Assembly (NCBI GenBank): GCA_019351975.1
Contig: JABBOG010000006.1
Coordinates: forward strand, 29,679-93,678
Source: Acidobacteriota bacterium
GTDB taxonomy: Bacteria; Acidobacteriota; Terriglobia; Terriglobales; Acidobacteriaceae
DNA: 64,000 nt
Reading direction: 5' to 3'
Both the position numbers and the translations under genes were made by a program. Within the stretch, counting starts at the first letter, position 1. Each line of letters starts with the position of its first letter. The notes beneath the pieces are model-generated. The model did not search any database. It was not told where the DNA came from and saw only the letters and a list, made by a program, of their open reading frames with translations. Below, one piece after another: positions 25,743 to 36,569 of this stretch.

Positions 25743-28187
25743 TTGGGGATTTTGGATTTTCGGTTCAAACAGCATGTTGCGGGCGTTCTGTTTGCTGGAT
25801 GCATGAGCACTGCGTGCGCGCACGCGGTGGTGATTCGCGGGTATGTGACCGACCCGTTGGGGAAGCCTTTACCGGGCGGTTTGGTGCGCCTGGTTGAAGG
25901 TGGCAAGGTAGTTGCGCTGGCGTATGCCGATGTCGATGGATCGTATGAGGTTAGGTCGTCGGATGAAGGGCGGTTTACGCTGTTGGGTTCGGCGCGCGGG
26001 TTCTTCCCGGGAATTGGTACGAGCTTTTATGGCGGTGCGACGGACGTTCTCGATCAGGATGTGGTGCTCGCCATCAACACGGTGCGACAGGACATTTCGG
26101 GTGTGGAGACGGGAATTCCGGTGCCGCTGCCGCAGCTTCCAGAGCCGGTGAGTATCATTCCGGATGAAGCACTGACACTACAGTTGGGAATGGTGGACGT
26201 GATGCGCCAGATGGCAGGCGTATTCGTTGTGCAGACCGGGCAGATTGGCGGCGAAACCAGCTTGTTTGTGCGTGGTGGAGCGTCGACAGACAACTTTGTA
26301 GAGGTGGACGGGATTCCTGCGAATGATATGGGCGGGACATTCGACTTCGGGACGGTGAGCTCGACGGCGATCGACGCTATCTCAGTGGTGCACGGTGCGG
26401 ATTCGGCGATGTATGGGACAGGAGCGGCGGCGGGTGTGGTGGCGATCGAGACGCCGCGTGGGAAGTCGCTGGAGCCGTTACTGGAGTATTCGGGTGAGGC
26501 AGGGAGCTTGTATACGTACCAGAATGAGGCGTCGATCGCGGGGACGCACCAGCGGGCCGACTACTATGGAGCGTTTTCGAGGTTAGATACGTCAAATGCG
26601 CTGCCGTTGGATGAGTATCACTCCGAAACAACGGCCATCAATTTTGGCTTTGACATCAATGGAAATACAAAGACGCGGATCACGCTGAGAAACGCGAATT
26701 CGGCGGAGGGACTGCCGGGTGCGCATGACTTTCTTGGGATTTCGAACAGCGGCAAGCAGGCGGATCAGGATTTGTATGCGGGACTCATGGTTGAGAATCG
26801 CTACGGAGGAGACTGGCATAACCTGCTGCGCTACGCCATTGCTCGAAAGCGCGAGCAGGAGAAGCAGTTTGGGCAGCAGGGAACGGCGATTGATACGCCG
26901 TTTTATGGGCCGGAGTACTTTGGCAACCTGATGAAGATACGCGGAGCGAATGGGTATAGCGCGACGGGGCGAGCGACCATCTACGGGACGAATGAGAATC
27001 AGGATTCAAACCGCGATGAGTTGTACTACCAGAGCGACTACAAGTTTTCGCCGCATATTATGGTGCTGTTCGGCTTCCGGTACGATAACGAGCGGGGAAG
27101 CCTCAACCTACCGTCGTATCAGGAGTTCGAGGCGGGTCAGCGAACAAATTTTGAATATAATCTGCAATTTCAGGGCGAATTTCGAAACCGGCTGTTTTAT
27201 TCCGCGGGCGGTGCGGTGGAAAAGAACCACCTGTATGGGATTGCGGGAACGCCGCGGCTGGGGCTAAGTTATGTGCCGGTTCGTCCGTCGTATGGGCTTT
27301 TGCGCGGGACACGGTTACGTGCCAATGCGGCGACGGGGGTTCAGGAGCCGACGCTTGCCGTGCAGTTCCAGAGCCTGTATGCGCAGCTTGAGGCTGCGGG
27401 AGACACGAGGGACATCGCTCGATATCACGTCACGCCGCAGACGGAAGAGCGTTCGCGGACGTATGACGTTGGGGTGGACCAGAACGTGCTTGGAGAGAAA
27501 CTGGTGTTGAAGGCCGACTACTTTCATAACGTCTTCAATGACCAGTTGGAGGGGGTTGGCGCGGTATCGCTGGCGGAGTCCTTTGGGTTGAAGCTGGAGC
27601 CTGCTACCGGTGTAGTTGAGGCCTATCTGAACTCATTGGCATACCGGGCGCAGGGTGCGGAGGCGGAGGTGGTGTGGCAGCCGAAGTCACATTTGCTGAT
27701 GCGCGGGGGGTACACGTTTCTGGGCACGCGGGTGGTGCAGTCGTTCGCGTCGGATGCAGTTGCGGCGAACAGTGGCCGACCGACGGAGAATCCGGATTTG
27801 CCGGGGATAGCGATCGGCGCGGAGAGTCCGCTGGTTGGTGCGCGGCCATTTCGGCGAGCGCCAAACACGGGATACTTCAATCTGGTGTATACGAGGCCGC
27901 GGCTGATGCTGTCGTTCAAGGCGGCGATGGCGAGCAAGAGCGACGACTCGACGTTTTTGGATGGCGAAGACGTGCAAAACGGAAATTCGTTACTCTTGCC
28001 GAACCGTGATTTGGATTTCGGGTACGCGAAGCTGGACCTGGGCGCTACCTACAACCTCAAGCACGGGTTTTCGTATTTTGGACAGATGAATAACCTGCTT
28101 AACGACCAGCATATAGGGCCGATTGGGCACCCGGGGCTTCCACTCACGTTTATCACGGGCCTTCGATTACGGGTTGGTGGCGATTAG
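25743..28187 (+). CDS. TonB-dependent outer-membrane receptor
   Basis: The frame is open from 25608, but that overlaps the tRNA. A TTG at 25743 with GGAG upstream gives a signal-peptide-like start (ILDFRFKQHVAGVLFAGCMSTACAHA); GTG 25728 and TTG 25752 are alternatives. An N-terminal carboxypeptidase-regulatory-like beta-sandwich (VIRGYVTDPLGKPLPGGLV, ~25-105) is followed by the plug (SLFVRGGASTDNFVEVDG, VVHGADSAMYGTGAAAGVV, ~150-270) and a barrel to the end (TFITGLRLRVGGD). It imports an unknown substrate, possibly a metal chelate or a glycan fragment, across the outer membrane. A TonB-like protein is encoded at 55.4 kb. Confidence 0.85.
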   Translation: MGILDFRFKQHVAGVLFAGCMSTACAHAVVIRGYVTDPLGKPLPGGLVRLVEGGKVVALAYADVDGSYEVRSSDEGRFTLLGSARGFFPGIGTSFYGGATDVLDQDVVLAINTVRQDISGVETGIPVPLPQLPEPVSIIPDEALTLQLGMVDVMRQMAGVFVVQTGQIGGETSLFVRGGASTDNFVEVDGIPANDMGGTFDFGTVSSTAIDAISVVHGADSAMYGTGAAAGVVAIETPRGKSLEPLLEYSGEAGSLYTYQNEASIAGTHQRADYYGAFSRLDTSNALPLDEYHSETTAINFGFDINGNTKTRITLRNANSAEGLPGAHDFLGISNSGKQADQDLYAGLMVENRYGGDWHNLLRYAIARKREQEKQFGQQGTAIDTPFYGPEYFGNLMKIRGANGYSATGRATIYGTNENQDSNRDELYYQSDYKFSPHIMVLFGFRYDNERGSLNLPSYQEFEAGQRTNFEYNLQFQGEFRNRLFYSAGGAVEKNHLYGIAGTPRLGLSYVPVRPSYGLLRGTRLRANAATGVQEPTLAVQFQSLYAQLEAAGDTRDIARYHVTPQTEERSRTYDVGVDQNVLGEKLVLKADYFHNVFNDQLEGVGAVSLAESFGLKLEPATGVVEAYLNSLAYRAQGAEAEVVWQPKSHLLMRGGYTFLGTRVVQSFASDAVAANSGRPTENPDLPGIAIGAESPLVGARPFRRAPNTGYFNLVYTRPRLMLSFKAAMASKSDDSTFLDGEDVQNGNSLLLPNRDLDFGYAKLDLGATYNLKHGFSYFGQMNNLLNDQHIGPIGHPGLPLTFITGLRLRVGGD

Positions 28188-28299
28188 GCGCCTGCGTTTG
28201 TTCGCACCATAGACGGAGACTTCTAAAATTTGGCGTAGGATTGCAAGTGGCATGCCACCTGCATGTTAGAACCCTCGTCTAAAGTTTGTGGAGGAAGTT

Positions 28300-29241
28300 A
28301 TGTCGAAGCCATTTAGCAGAATATTTTTACCTGCGTTCCTTGCAGGATTTGCGTTGACGGTAGCTGCAGCGCCGGCGTTAGCGCAAGAAGAAGGGCCGGT
28401 TCCTACGACAGCGTTAATTACGGTGCAGTCGAAGAGCGGAGCGCCGCTCAACCCTTCAATGCTGCACTTAAAGGTGGATGGACATGACGCGCCGATCACG
28501 GACGTTGCACAGATACCACCTGCTGCCGCGCAGATTGCGATTTTGATCGATGACGGTTTGCGGTTTTCATTCAGTAATCAACTGAGTGACTTTGCAGACT
28601 TTATCAACGGTCTGCCCGCGGGAACAAAGGTTCTGGTGGGTTACATGCGGAATGGAATCGTACTGGGCAATCCTACATTTTCTGCGGATCATGCAGCGGT
28701 TGCACATCAGTTGCGCATGCCAATCGCAATTGCCGGCGTGGACGCGAGTCCGTACTTTACGCTGTCTAACTTTGTGAAGAATTGGCCATCGAATCAGCCG
28801 GGAGCAAGGTTTGTATTGATGATTACGAACGGAATTGACCCGTATAACGGGAGCACGTCGATTATGAATCAGGATAGTCCCTATGTGCAGAATGCACAGG
28901 AGGACGCTGAGCGTGCAGGTGTTGCTGTCTACTCGATCTACTATGGGCAGTCGTTTCCGCGACGCGCGCGTGGAAGTTTCAGCGGGCAGAGCTATCTGGA
29001 ACAGGTGGCTGAAGCAACGGGCGGCGATTCCTTTTATATCGGAACAATCACGCCGCCCTCGCTTGCACCTTACCTGAAGGACTTTAGCAAGTCGATTGCA
29101 GCGAGTTACATGGTCGCCTTCAAAGTGAGTGCAACGAAGGAAAAGAAGGATACGTTGACGCAGATCAAGCTGACGACGAGTCAACCGGGCGTGAAGATAC
29201 ATGCACCTCATAATGTGCATCCAGGTGTGTATCTTCAGTAA
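28300..29241 (+). CDS. Secreted VWFA-domain protein (acidobacterial type)
   Basis: ATG 28300, behind a strong GAGGAAG site, gives 313 aa with a signal peptide (PAFLAGFALTVAAAPALAQ). The VWA-like domain (~35-280) has AQIAILIDDGLRFSF where a MIDAS DxSxS would be, then FVLMITNGIDPYNG and GVAVYSIYYGQSF. The metal site is degenerate (DDGLR). Proteins of this family are very numerous in Acidobacteria; their role is unknown. The TonB receptor ends 112 nt upstream in the same direction. A hairpin follows. Confidence 0.82.
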   Translation: MSKPFSRIFLPAFLAGFALTVAAAPALAQEEGPVPTTALITVQSKSGAPLNPSMLHLKVDGHDAPITDVAQIPPAAAQIAILIDDGLRFSFSNQLSDFADFINGLPAGTKVLVGYMRNGIVLGNPTFSADHAAVAHQLRMPIAIAGVDASPYFTLSNFVKNWPSNQPGARFVLMITNGIDPYNGSTSIMNQDSPYVQNAQEDAERAGVAVYSIYYGQSFPRRARGSFSGQSYLEQVAEATGGDSFYIGTITPPSLAPYLKDFSKSIAASYMVAFKVSATKEKKDTLTQIKLTTSQPGVKIHAPHNVHPGVYLQ

Positions 29242-29270
29242 GAGAGACCGCTGAGAGCGAACTGGCAGGC

Positions 29271-29298
29271 AAAGGGCACGGCGATGGCTGTGCCCTTT
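29271..29298 (+). terminator. Rho-independent-like terminator after VWFA gene
   Basis: A 9-bp perfect stem AAAGGGCAC / GTGCCCTTT has a 10-nt loop and is followed by CGTTTGC. Confidence 0.65.
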
Positions 29299-29371
29299 CG
29301 TTTGCTTCCACATGCGAAATGTATTTTCCTGTAACCGATAGACTGTAGGATGTAGCAGGAACGAGAGGTGT

Positions 29372-31807
29372 ATGAACGAAGGTCGTTGGGTTCTGTTGAT
29401 TGCGAGTGAGGTGGGTGGGACGGATTCGGTATCCGATCGCGCCATGGAGCGGCTAGTTGAAGCGATTGCCGCAGAGGGCTACGAAGTTGTTAGGACATCG
29501 ACGCCTGAAGACGGTCTGTCGCTGGTGACATCGGATCCATCGCACAGTGCGATTCTGCTGGATTGGGATTTAGAGGGCGACAACCAGTTTGACGAGCGCG
29601 CGGCGCTGAAGATCCTGCGCGCGGTACGGCGGCGCAATAAGAAGATCCCAATTTTTCTGATCGCGGACCGGACGCTTGTGAGCGAGTTGCCGCTGGAAGT
29701 GGTGAAGCAGGTGCATGAGTACATCCACCTGTTTGGAGACACGCCGGCCTTCATTGCGAACCGCGTGGACTTCGCGGTGGAGCGGTATCACGAGCAGCTG
29801 CTACCGCCGTATTTTCGCGAGCTGAAGAAGTACACGGAGCAGGGAGCGTACTCGTGGGACGCGCCGGGACATATGGGCGGCGTGGCGTACCTTAAGCACC
29901 CGGTGGGGATGGAGTTCCACAAGTTTTTTGGCGAAAACATCATGCGGTCGGACCTGGGAATTTCGACGTCGCCGCTGGGATCATGGCTGGATCATCTGGG
30001 GCCTCCGGGAGAGAGCGAACGCAATGCGGCGCGCATCTTTGGAGCGGACTGGACGTTCTATGTACTGGGCGGATCGTCAGCGTCGAACCAGATTGTTGGG
30101 CATGGTGTGATTGCGCAAGATGATATTGTGCTGGCGGACGCGAACTGCCACAAGTCGATCTGTCATTCCCTGACGGTGACTGGGGCAAGACCGGTGTACT
30201 TCAAGCCGACACGCAATGGATACGGGATGATCGGGCTGGTGCCGATCAAGCGGTTCAGCCCGGAGAATGTGCAGGCGCTGATTGAACGCAGCCCGTTTAC
30301 GGCGGGTGCGCGGTCGAAGGTGCCGACGTATGCGGTGGTGACGAACTCGACCTATGACGGGCTGTGCTACAACGTGGATCGCGTGGTGGAGGAGCTGTCG
30401 AAGAGTGTGCCGAGGGTCCACTTCGATGAGGCGTGGTATGCGTATGCGAAGTTCCATGAGATCTATCGGGGACGATACGCGATGGGTGTTCCGGATGAGA
30501 TGCCGAACCGCCCGGTGATCTTCTCGACGCAATCGACGCACAAGATGCTGGCGGCCTTTTCGATGGCGTCGATGGTGCATATCAAGCTGAGCCCGAGGGC
30601 GACGCTGGACTATGACCAGTTCAATGAAGCGTTCATGATGCACGGAAGTACGTCGCCGTTTTATCCGCTGATTGCTTCGATCGATGTGGCGGCGGCGATG
30701 ATGGATGAGCCTGCGGGGCCGACGCTGATGAGCGAGACGCTGCAGGATGCGATCAGCTTCCGAAAGGCGATGTCGTCGATTGCGCACAGGTTGCGGCAGG
30801 CGGAGCAGGGATGGTTCTTCCGGCTGTATCAGCCGGAGTATGTGTTCGATCCGCTGGATGGAAAGCGGTATCTGCTGGAAGAGGCTGCGGATGGGCTGCT
30901 GACGAATCGATCGAGCGCGTGGACGCTGAAGCCGGGCGAGGACTGGCACGGATATCAGGACGACGACATCGCGGACGACTACTGCATGCTCGACCCGGCG
31001 AAGGTGACGATCCTATCGCCCGGCGTGAATGCGCAGGGTGTTGTGGATGAGTGGGGGATTCCGGCGGCGATTCTGACGGAGTTTCTGGATGGGCGGCGCG
31101 TGGAGATTGCGCGCACGGGCGACTACACGGTGCTGGTGCTGTTTTCGGTTGGAACGAGCAAGGGCAAGTGGGGCGCGCTGCTGGAGAATCTGTTCGAATT
31201 CAAGCGGCTCTATGACGGCGAGGCACCGCTGGAAGAGGCGTTGCCGGAGCTGGTGCTGAAGTATCCTGCGCGGTATCGGAATGTGACGCTGAAGGAACTG
31301 AGCGATGAGATGCACACGGTGATGCAGAAGCTCAATCTGTCGGGGCTGGTGAATGCGGCGGCGGATGAAGATTTCGATCCAGTGTTGACGCCGGCGCAGA
31401 CGTATCAGAAGCTGCTGCGCGGAGAGACCGAGAAGGTGCGGTTTGCGGAGATGGCGGGACGCATTGCGGCGGTGATGCTTGTGCCGTATCCACCGGGCAT
31501 ACCCATGAGTATGCCGGGTGAGCGGCTGGGCGGGCCGGAGAGCCCGGTGATTAAGCTGATTGTGGCGATGGAGGAGTTCGGAAAGCGGTTTCCTGGATTC
31601 GAACGCGAGACGCATGGCGTCGAGGTGGATGAGCACGGCGACTACTGGATGCGCGCGGTGATCGAGACTCCGAACGGGAAGCGGAACGGGCGCAAGCAGC
31701 GGGGGCCGAGCTCGGCTCCGCCAGTGAAGCGGCGTAAGAAGAATCTTCCGGGAGATGATGGGCCGCCCGCTCCGGGAACGCCGGTGAGGATTTCGCCGGA
31801 ACGGTGA
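29372..31807 (+). CDS. Orn/Lys/Arg decarboxylase family protein (AdiA/LdcC-like)
   Basis: 811 aa PLP enzyme. The N-terminal wing domain (~10-150, LLDWDLEG..., receiver-like fold) precedes the fold-I core. The PLP-binding lysine is K391 in STQSTHKML, with the cofactor motif HFDEAWYAYAKFHEIY before it. APGHMGG and GSSASNQ are further family signatures. The C-terminal ~40 residues are Lys/Arg/Pro-rich (KRNGRKQRG, KRRKKN) and unusual. The reaction would be amino-acid decarboxylation giving a polyamine (agmatine, cadaverine or putrescine); motifs seem closest to arginine decarboxylase. No antiporter gene is adjacent, so polyamine supply is as likely as acid resistance. Confidence 0.87.
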   Translation: MNEGRWVLLIASEVGGTDSVSDRAMERLVEAIAAEGYEVVRTSTPEDGLSLVTSDPSHSAILLDWDLEGDNQFDERAALKILRAVRRRNKKIPIFLIADRTLVSELPLEVVKQVHEYIHLFGDTPAFIANRVDFAVERYHEQLLPPYFRELKKYTEQGAYSWDAPGHMGGVAYLKHPVGMEFHKFFGENIMRSDLGISTSPLGSWLDHLGPPGESERNAARIFGADWTFYVLGGSSASNQIVGHGVIAQDDIVLADANCHKSICHSLTVTGARPVYFKPTRNGYGMIGLVPIKRFSPENVQALIERSPFTAGARSKVPTYAVVTNSTYDGLCYNVDRVVEELSKSVPRVHFDEAWYAYAKFHEIYRGRYAMGVPDEMPNRPVIFSTQSTHKMLAAFSMASMVHIKLSPRATLDYDQFNEAFMMHGSTSPFYPLIASIDVAAAMMDEPAGPTLMSETLQDAISFRKAMSSIAHRLRQAEQGWFFRLYQPEYVFDPLDGKRYLLEEAADGLLTNRSSAWTLKPGEDWHGYQDDDIADDYCMLDPAKVTILSPGVNAQGVVDEWGIPAAILTEFLDGRRVEIARTGDYTVLVLFSVGTSKGKWGALLENLFEFKRLYDGEAPLEEALPELVLKYPARYRNVTLKELSDEMHTVMQKLNLSGLVNAAADEDFDPVLTPAQTYQKLLRGETEKVRFAEMAGRIAAVMLVPYPPGIPMSMPGERLGGPESPVIKLIVAMEEFGKRFPGFERETHGVEVDEHGDYWMRAVIETPNGKRNGRKQRGPSSAPPVKRRKKNLPGDDGPPAPGTPVRISPER

Positions 31808-31839
31808 GCATGTAGTTAGAGAAAAATGGAGATAAAGCG

Positions 31840-31865
31840 AAGGCCCCGGATTGCTCCGGGGCCTT
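31840..31865. terminator. Bidirectional terminator between decarboxylase and groEL
   Basis: An 11-bp perfect stem AAGGCCCCGGA / TCCGGGGCCTT with loop TTGC lies between convergent genes. On the - strand it is followed by T-rich sequence. Confidence 0.75.
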
Positions 31866-31906
31866 CGTGTATTCGTGCGAGAGCGCGTCTCGCCGTCCGG
31901 GCTGGA

Positions 31907-33619
<1,713 letters not shown>

Positions 33620-33677
33620 TTAGAATCTGCTGGCAGCGGCGCATAGGTGAAGCCCACCATTCGCCGTCCGCGCAAGA

Positions 33678-33977
33678 CTACTTTTTGAGGATGCCGAGGA
33701 CTTCTTCTTCGCGCATGATGAGGAACTCTTCGCCATCGAGCTTGATCTCGGTGCCGGAGTACTTGCCGAAGAGGATGGTATCGCCGGCCTTTACGTCGAG
33801 CGGGAAGACCTTGCCCTCATCGTTGGACTTGCCCTTGCCAACTGAAATTACCTCACCTTGCTGGGGCTTTTCTTTGGCCGAATCGGGGATGATGATACCG
33901 CCGCGGATGCTCTCGCCCTCTTCGAGACGGCGAACGAGGATGCGATCGTGTAACGGCGTGAATGAAGTAGCTGCCAT
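33678..33977 (-). CDS. groS: Co-chaperonin GroES
   Basis: 99 aa starting [19 protein letters not shown]; the AAGGAG site 10-15 nt before this ATG decides the start over the longer open frame to 34076. The mobile loop [13 protein letters not shown] and the [16 protein letters not shown] signature are intact. It caps the GroEL ring. First gene of the operon, behind a CIRCE-like operator. Confidence 0.97.
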   Translation of the reverse strand: MAATSFTPLHDRILVRRLEEGESIRGGIIIPDSAKEKPQQGEVISVGKGKSNDEGKVFPLDVKAGDTILFGKYSGTEIKLDGEEFLIMREEEVLGILKK

Positions 33978-34069
33978 GTTGATGATTCTCCTTGAGTGTT
34001 CGATACAAATGCGTGTGTAGGAGCTGGAAGGCTGCCGAAGAAGAGCAAATATGGTGCGTTTCGGTAGCG

Positions 34070-34096
34070 TTGGCACTCTCTACTGCCGACTGCTAA
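34070..34096 (-). promoter_or_regulatory. CIRCE-like operator (HrcA site) for groES-groEL
   Basis: On the - strand it reads TTAGCAGTC, nine bases, GAGTGCCAA. The CIRCE consensus is TTAGCACTC-N9-GAGTGCTAA, so there is one mismatch per arm and the exact 9-nt spacer. HrcA repression of groESL at such sites is well established in many bacteria. Confidence 0.85.
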
Positions 34097-34123
34097 TGTA
34101 AAGCACGGCGAACGCGGAGTCAA
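34095..34123 (-). promoter_or_regulatory. Sigma-70-type promoter of groES-groEL
   Basis: Read on the - strand: -35 TTGACT (34118-34123), a 17-nt spacer, -10 TACATT (34095-34100). The CIRCE element starts at the end of the -10 box and would cover the start point, the usual arrangement. Confidence 0.65.
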
Positions 34124-34235
34124 GAACCATTTATGAAGTCTGAGTGAATATCGCTCATATCTGAAGCGGTAGTATCGTGTCGCGACCTCACTAGGAGTCG
34201 TTGAACTTCTTGCCAGGAGTTGTAGAATCTCAGTT

Positions 34236-34760
34236 ATGAATCAAGTGGCACGCGGTTGGAAGAATGGGTGCACGAAGGCAAGTGGATTAGCTGCATTGCT
34301 GATGGTTGTGACAAGTTGCTCCGCACAAAGCACAGGACATGGCCGAAAGTGGAAGCCGTTGCCGCCGACCGCTCACATCGTAGTGAGTGTGGTGAAAGGG
34401 TTCAACGGAAAGCCGATGCCGAACGCGGCTGTCATCTTTCATGCGCTACGGGATGGGCGCGATGACGGCAACCTCGAGGTAAAGACGGATCCGGAGGGAA
34501 AGGCTGCGATTGATGTGATTGAGATTGGCAGTCAGGTAAACGTGCAGGTGATCGCCGATGGATATGCCACGTTCGCACAAGTCCTGAATGTAGACGGTCC
34601 GAGCAAGAGTCTTGAGGTAAAGCTCGTACGACCGCGCGCTCAGGTATCAAACTATGCGGATACGGAGGGTAAGGCAGCGCAGGTCAAGCCTGGCGTGCAG
34701 GAGCCTGCCCATATCATTCCGCCGGAGAAGCCTTCAACGCTGACAGGTGCTCCGCAGTGA
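34236..34760 (+). CDS. Putative lipoprotein with carboxypeptidase-regulatory-like fold
   Basis: 174 aa. N-terminal signal with a lipobox-like ALLMVVTSC (Cys near residue 28). Residues ~45-130 form a beta-sandwich-like segment (HIVVSVVKGFNGKPMPNAAVIF, then GYATFAQVLNV), as in CarboxypepD_reg/transthyretin-like domains. The tail is polar and Pro-rich. The stop codon overlaps the start of the SDR gene by four bases, so the two are co-translated. Function unknown. Confidence 0.65.
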   Translation: MNQVARGWKNGCTKASGLAALLMVVTSCSAQSTGHGRKWKPLPPTAHIVVSVVKGFNGKPMPNAAVIFHALRDGRDDGNLEVKTDPEGKAAIDVIEIGSQVNVQVIADGYATFAQVLNVDGPSKSLEVKLVRPRAQVSNYADTEGKAAQVKPGVQEPAHIIPPEKPSTLTGAPQ

Positions 34761-35518
34761 GTCAAGAAGCCAGGTTGGATGCCCGCTTGAAGGCGCGTCC
34801 GTTGGCGGGGAAGCGCGTGCTTGTGACAGGCGCGGCGAAGCGCATCGGAAAAACATTGGCTCTGACGCTTGCGCAAGCGGGTGCGGATGTGGCGATTACG
34901 TACCGTGGATCGAGTGAAGAGGCGGCCGCGACGGTGGGTTTGCTGAGACAGGCTGGCAGCAAGGCGGTTGCTGTCGGATGCGATGTCCGGCTGGAGTCCA
35001 GCGTGAATGCAGCGATGGCCGCGGTGGTGCATGAGCTTGGAGGGCTAGATCTTCTTATCAACAATGCTGGAGCCTTCCAGACGGTGCCGCTTGAGACTAT
35101 CAGCGCGGCCGAGTGGGACGCGATGTTCGAGGTGAATACCCGAGGCCCGTTTCTGGTTGCGAAGGCTGCGCACCAGTATTTGAAGGGGTCACGCGGGCGT
35201 ATTGTGAACATTGGGTCTCTGGGCGGGATTCATCCCTGGGCCACGCATGCTCACTACTGCACGTCGAAGGCTGCGCTGCATATGCTGTCACAGACGATGG
35301 CGAAGGCGTGGGCTCCGGAGATCAGTGTGAATTGCGTTGCTCCGGGAATGATCGTGATGGGCGAGTTGAATGTGGCATACGAGCAGTTTGCGTTGAAGAC
35401 CCCGATGCAGCGGAATGGAAATGCCGAAGACGTGGCGGCGGCAGTGCTGTTTTTTGCGACGGGGCCCCACTTTATCACGGGTCAGTTGCTTGCTGTTGAT
35501 GGGGGACTTGGGCTGTAG
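34757..35518 (+). CDS. Short-chain dehydrogenase/reductase (FabG / pteridine-reductase-like)
   Basis: 253 aa with a Rossmann nucleotide loop VTGAAKRIGKTLA, NNAGAFQ, catalytic Ser in NIGSLGG and Y-x3-K as YCTSKAAL, and the C-terminal ITGQLLAVDGGLGL ending. NADPH use is suggested by the TGAAKRIG loop with a following Arg (ITYRGSSEE). The TGAAKRIG motif is typical of pteridine/dihydropteridine reductase-like SDRs as well as FabG-like ones, so the substrate is open. The start is GTG 34757, overlapping the stop of the previous gene. Confidence 0.87.
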   Translation: MSQEARLDARLKARPLAGKRVLVTGAAKRIGKTLALTLAQAGADVAITYRGSSEEAAATVGLLRQAGSKAVAVGCDVRLESSVNAAMAAVVHELGGLDLLINNAGAFQTVPLETISAAEWDAMFEVNTRGPFLVAKAAHQYLKGSRGRIVNIGSLGGIHPWATHAHYCTSKAALHMLSQTMAKAWAPEISVNCVAPGMIVMGELNVAYEQFALKTPMQRNGNAEDVAAAVLFFATGPHFITGQLLAVDGGLGL

Positions 35519-35540
35519 TCCGAAGAAAAGCGGGACGGAA

Positions 35541-36344
35541 TCAGCGCTTCCAGATTGTCCGCCACCATGGACGCGAAAGATCCACGTCATCTTCGTAGAG
35601 ATGAAGTGGATTGGGTTGTTCGGGTAAAATCCGGTTTTCAAAGACTGCAAGTGGATTGGTTTCGCAGATGGTTTGTGCATACGATGCTCCATATTTTTTC
35701 GCGACAGCATCGTATGCGGCTCGCATACGCGGTGGTCGAGATCCGGTATTGTGTGCGTCGGTGGCGAGAAAATGGACCCAGCGATCGGAGAGAAGCTGGT
35801 GGGACATGCGTTCGGCGGAGCGGCCCATATGACCAAGCACTGAACTGGTGGTGACCTGAGTAAGAACGCCGATGCGCATCCAATCAGCTAAGCGGGTGGG
35901 ATCGCGTTGCAGCGTTGGATTTCTCTCTGGGTGGGTCAGGATGGGCTTCATTCCCGCGAGTCCGAGCTCATAGAACGCTTCGTCCAGGTGAGGCGACAGG
36001 CCGTGATCGGGCAGTTCAACGAGCAGGTAATCGCCACCATGGATAGTGTATTTTCGGGGGTGTGCAATGGCGTCCTGAATGTTGTCGTAGCTCAGGTGAA
36101 AGTCGCAGCCGGTGGTAATGGTGAGTTCAATGCGGTTCATCAAGAGAGCGGATTGCAGTGCGTCGAATGCTGAAGCAATTGCCTTTGGATCAAACTCGTA
36201 GATGTTGTTGGCATGAGGTGTGGCTACGATGTGCGTGATGCCATCGGAGGCGGCGATTTGAGCCATCGCGACCGAGGTGTCCAGGTCCGGTGAGCCATCG
36301 TCCAATCCCGGCAATAGATGGTGGTGAAGATCAACCATATTCAT
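35541..36344 (-). CDS. CpsB/CapC-type (PHP-domain) tyrosine-protein phosphatase
   Basis: 267 aa from ATG 36344 (NMVDLHHHLLPGLDDG); a start at 36368 adds eight residues. The metal-binding PHP motifs are in order: DLHHHLLPGLDDG, ATPHAN, LTHPERN, FLATDAHN. This family (Wzb/YwqE/CpsB) removes phosphate from the tyrosine-rich tail of Wzc-type kinases. The matching kinase is encoded at 42-44 kb on the same strand, with six genes between. It is the last-transcribed member of the exopolysaccharide block and converges on the SDR gene with only 22 nt between. Confidence 0.88.
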   Translation of the reverse strand: MNMVDLHHHLLPGLDDGSPDLDTSVAMAQIAASDGITHIVATPHANNIYEFDPKAIASAFDALQSALLMNRIELTITTGCDFHLSYDNIQDAIAHPRKYTIHGGDYLLVELPDHGLSPHLDEAFYELGLAGMKPILTHPERNPTLQRDPTRLADWMRIGVLTQVTTSSVLGHMGRSAERMSHQLLSDRWVHFLATDAHNTGSRPPRMRAAYDAVAKKYGASYAQTICETNPLAVFENRILPEQPNPLHLYEDDVDLSRPWWRTIWKR

Positions 36345-36569
36345 GGGAGGGTATCGACAGACTACCATTGCCGGACCTTCTTATTTGGAAATGGAAAGCA
36401 GGAAGCAGGCAGCGTACCGAAGGCAAGCTGCATCGTACGACATAGAATGAACGACATTATGATGGTGCAGCGGGTACAGCTCTGCGTATGATAGTAGAGA
36501 GAGATGCTCGCCCGACGTGGGAGGCACAATTGATGTCATTCAACGAAAGAAGTACAGGGATATTTATTC

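Noticed and set aside
36440-36475. dif-like site (CATAGAATGAACGACATTATG)
   Set aside because: The arms do not match the XerC/XerD consensus well enough; no convincing dif was found anywhere in the window.
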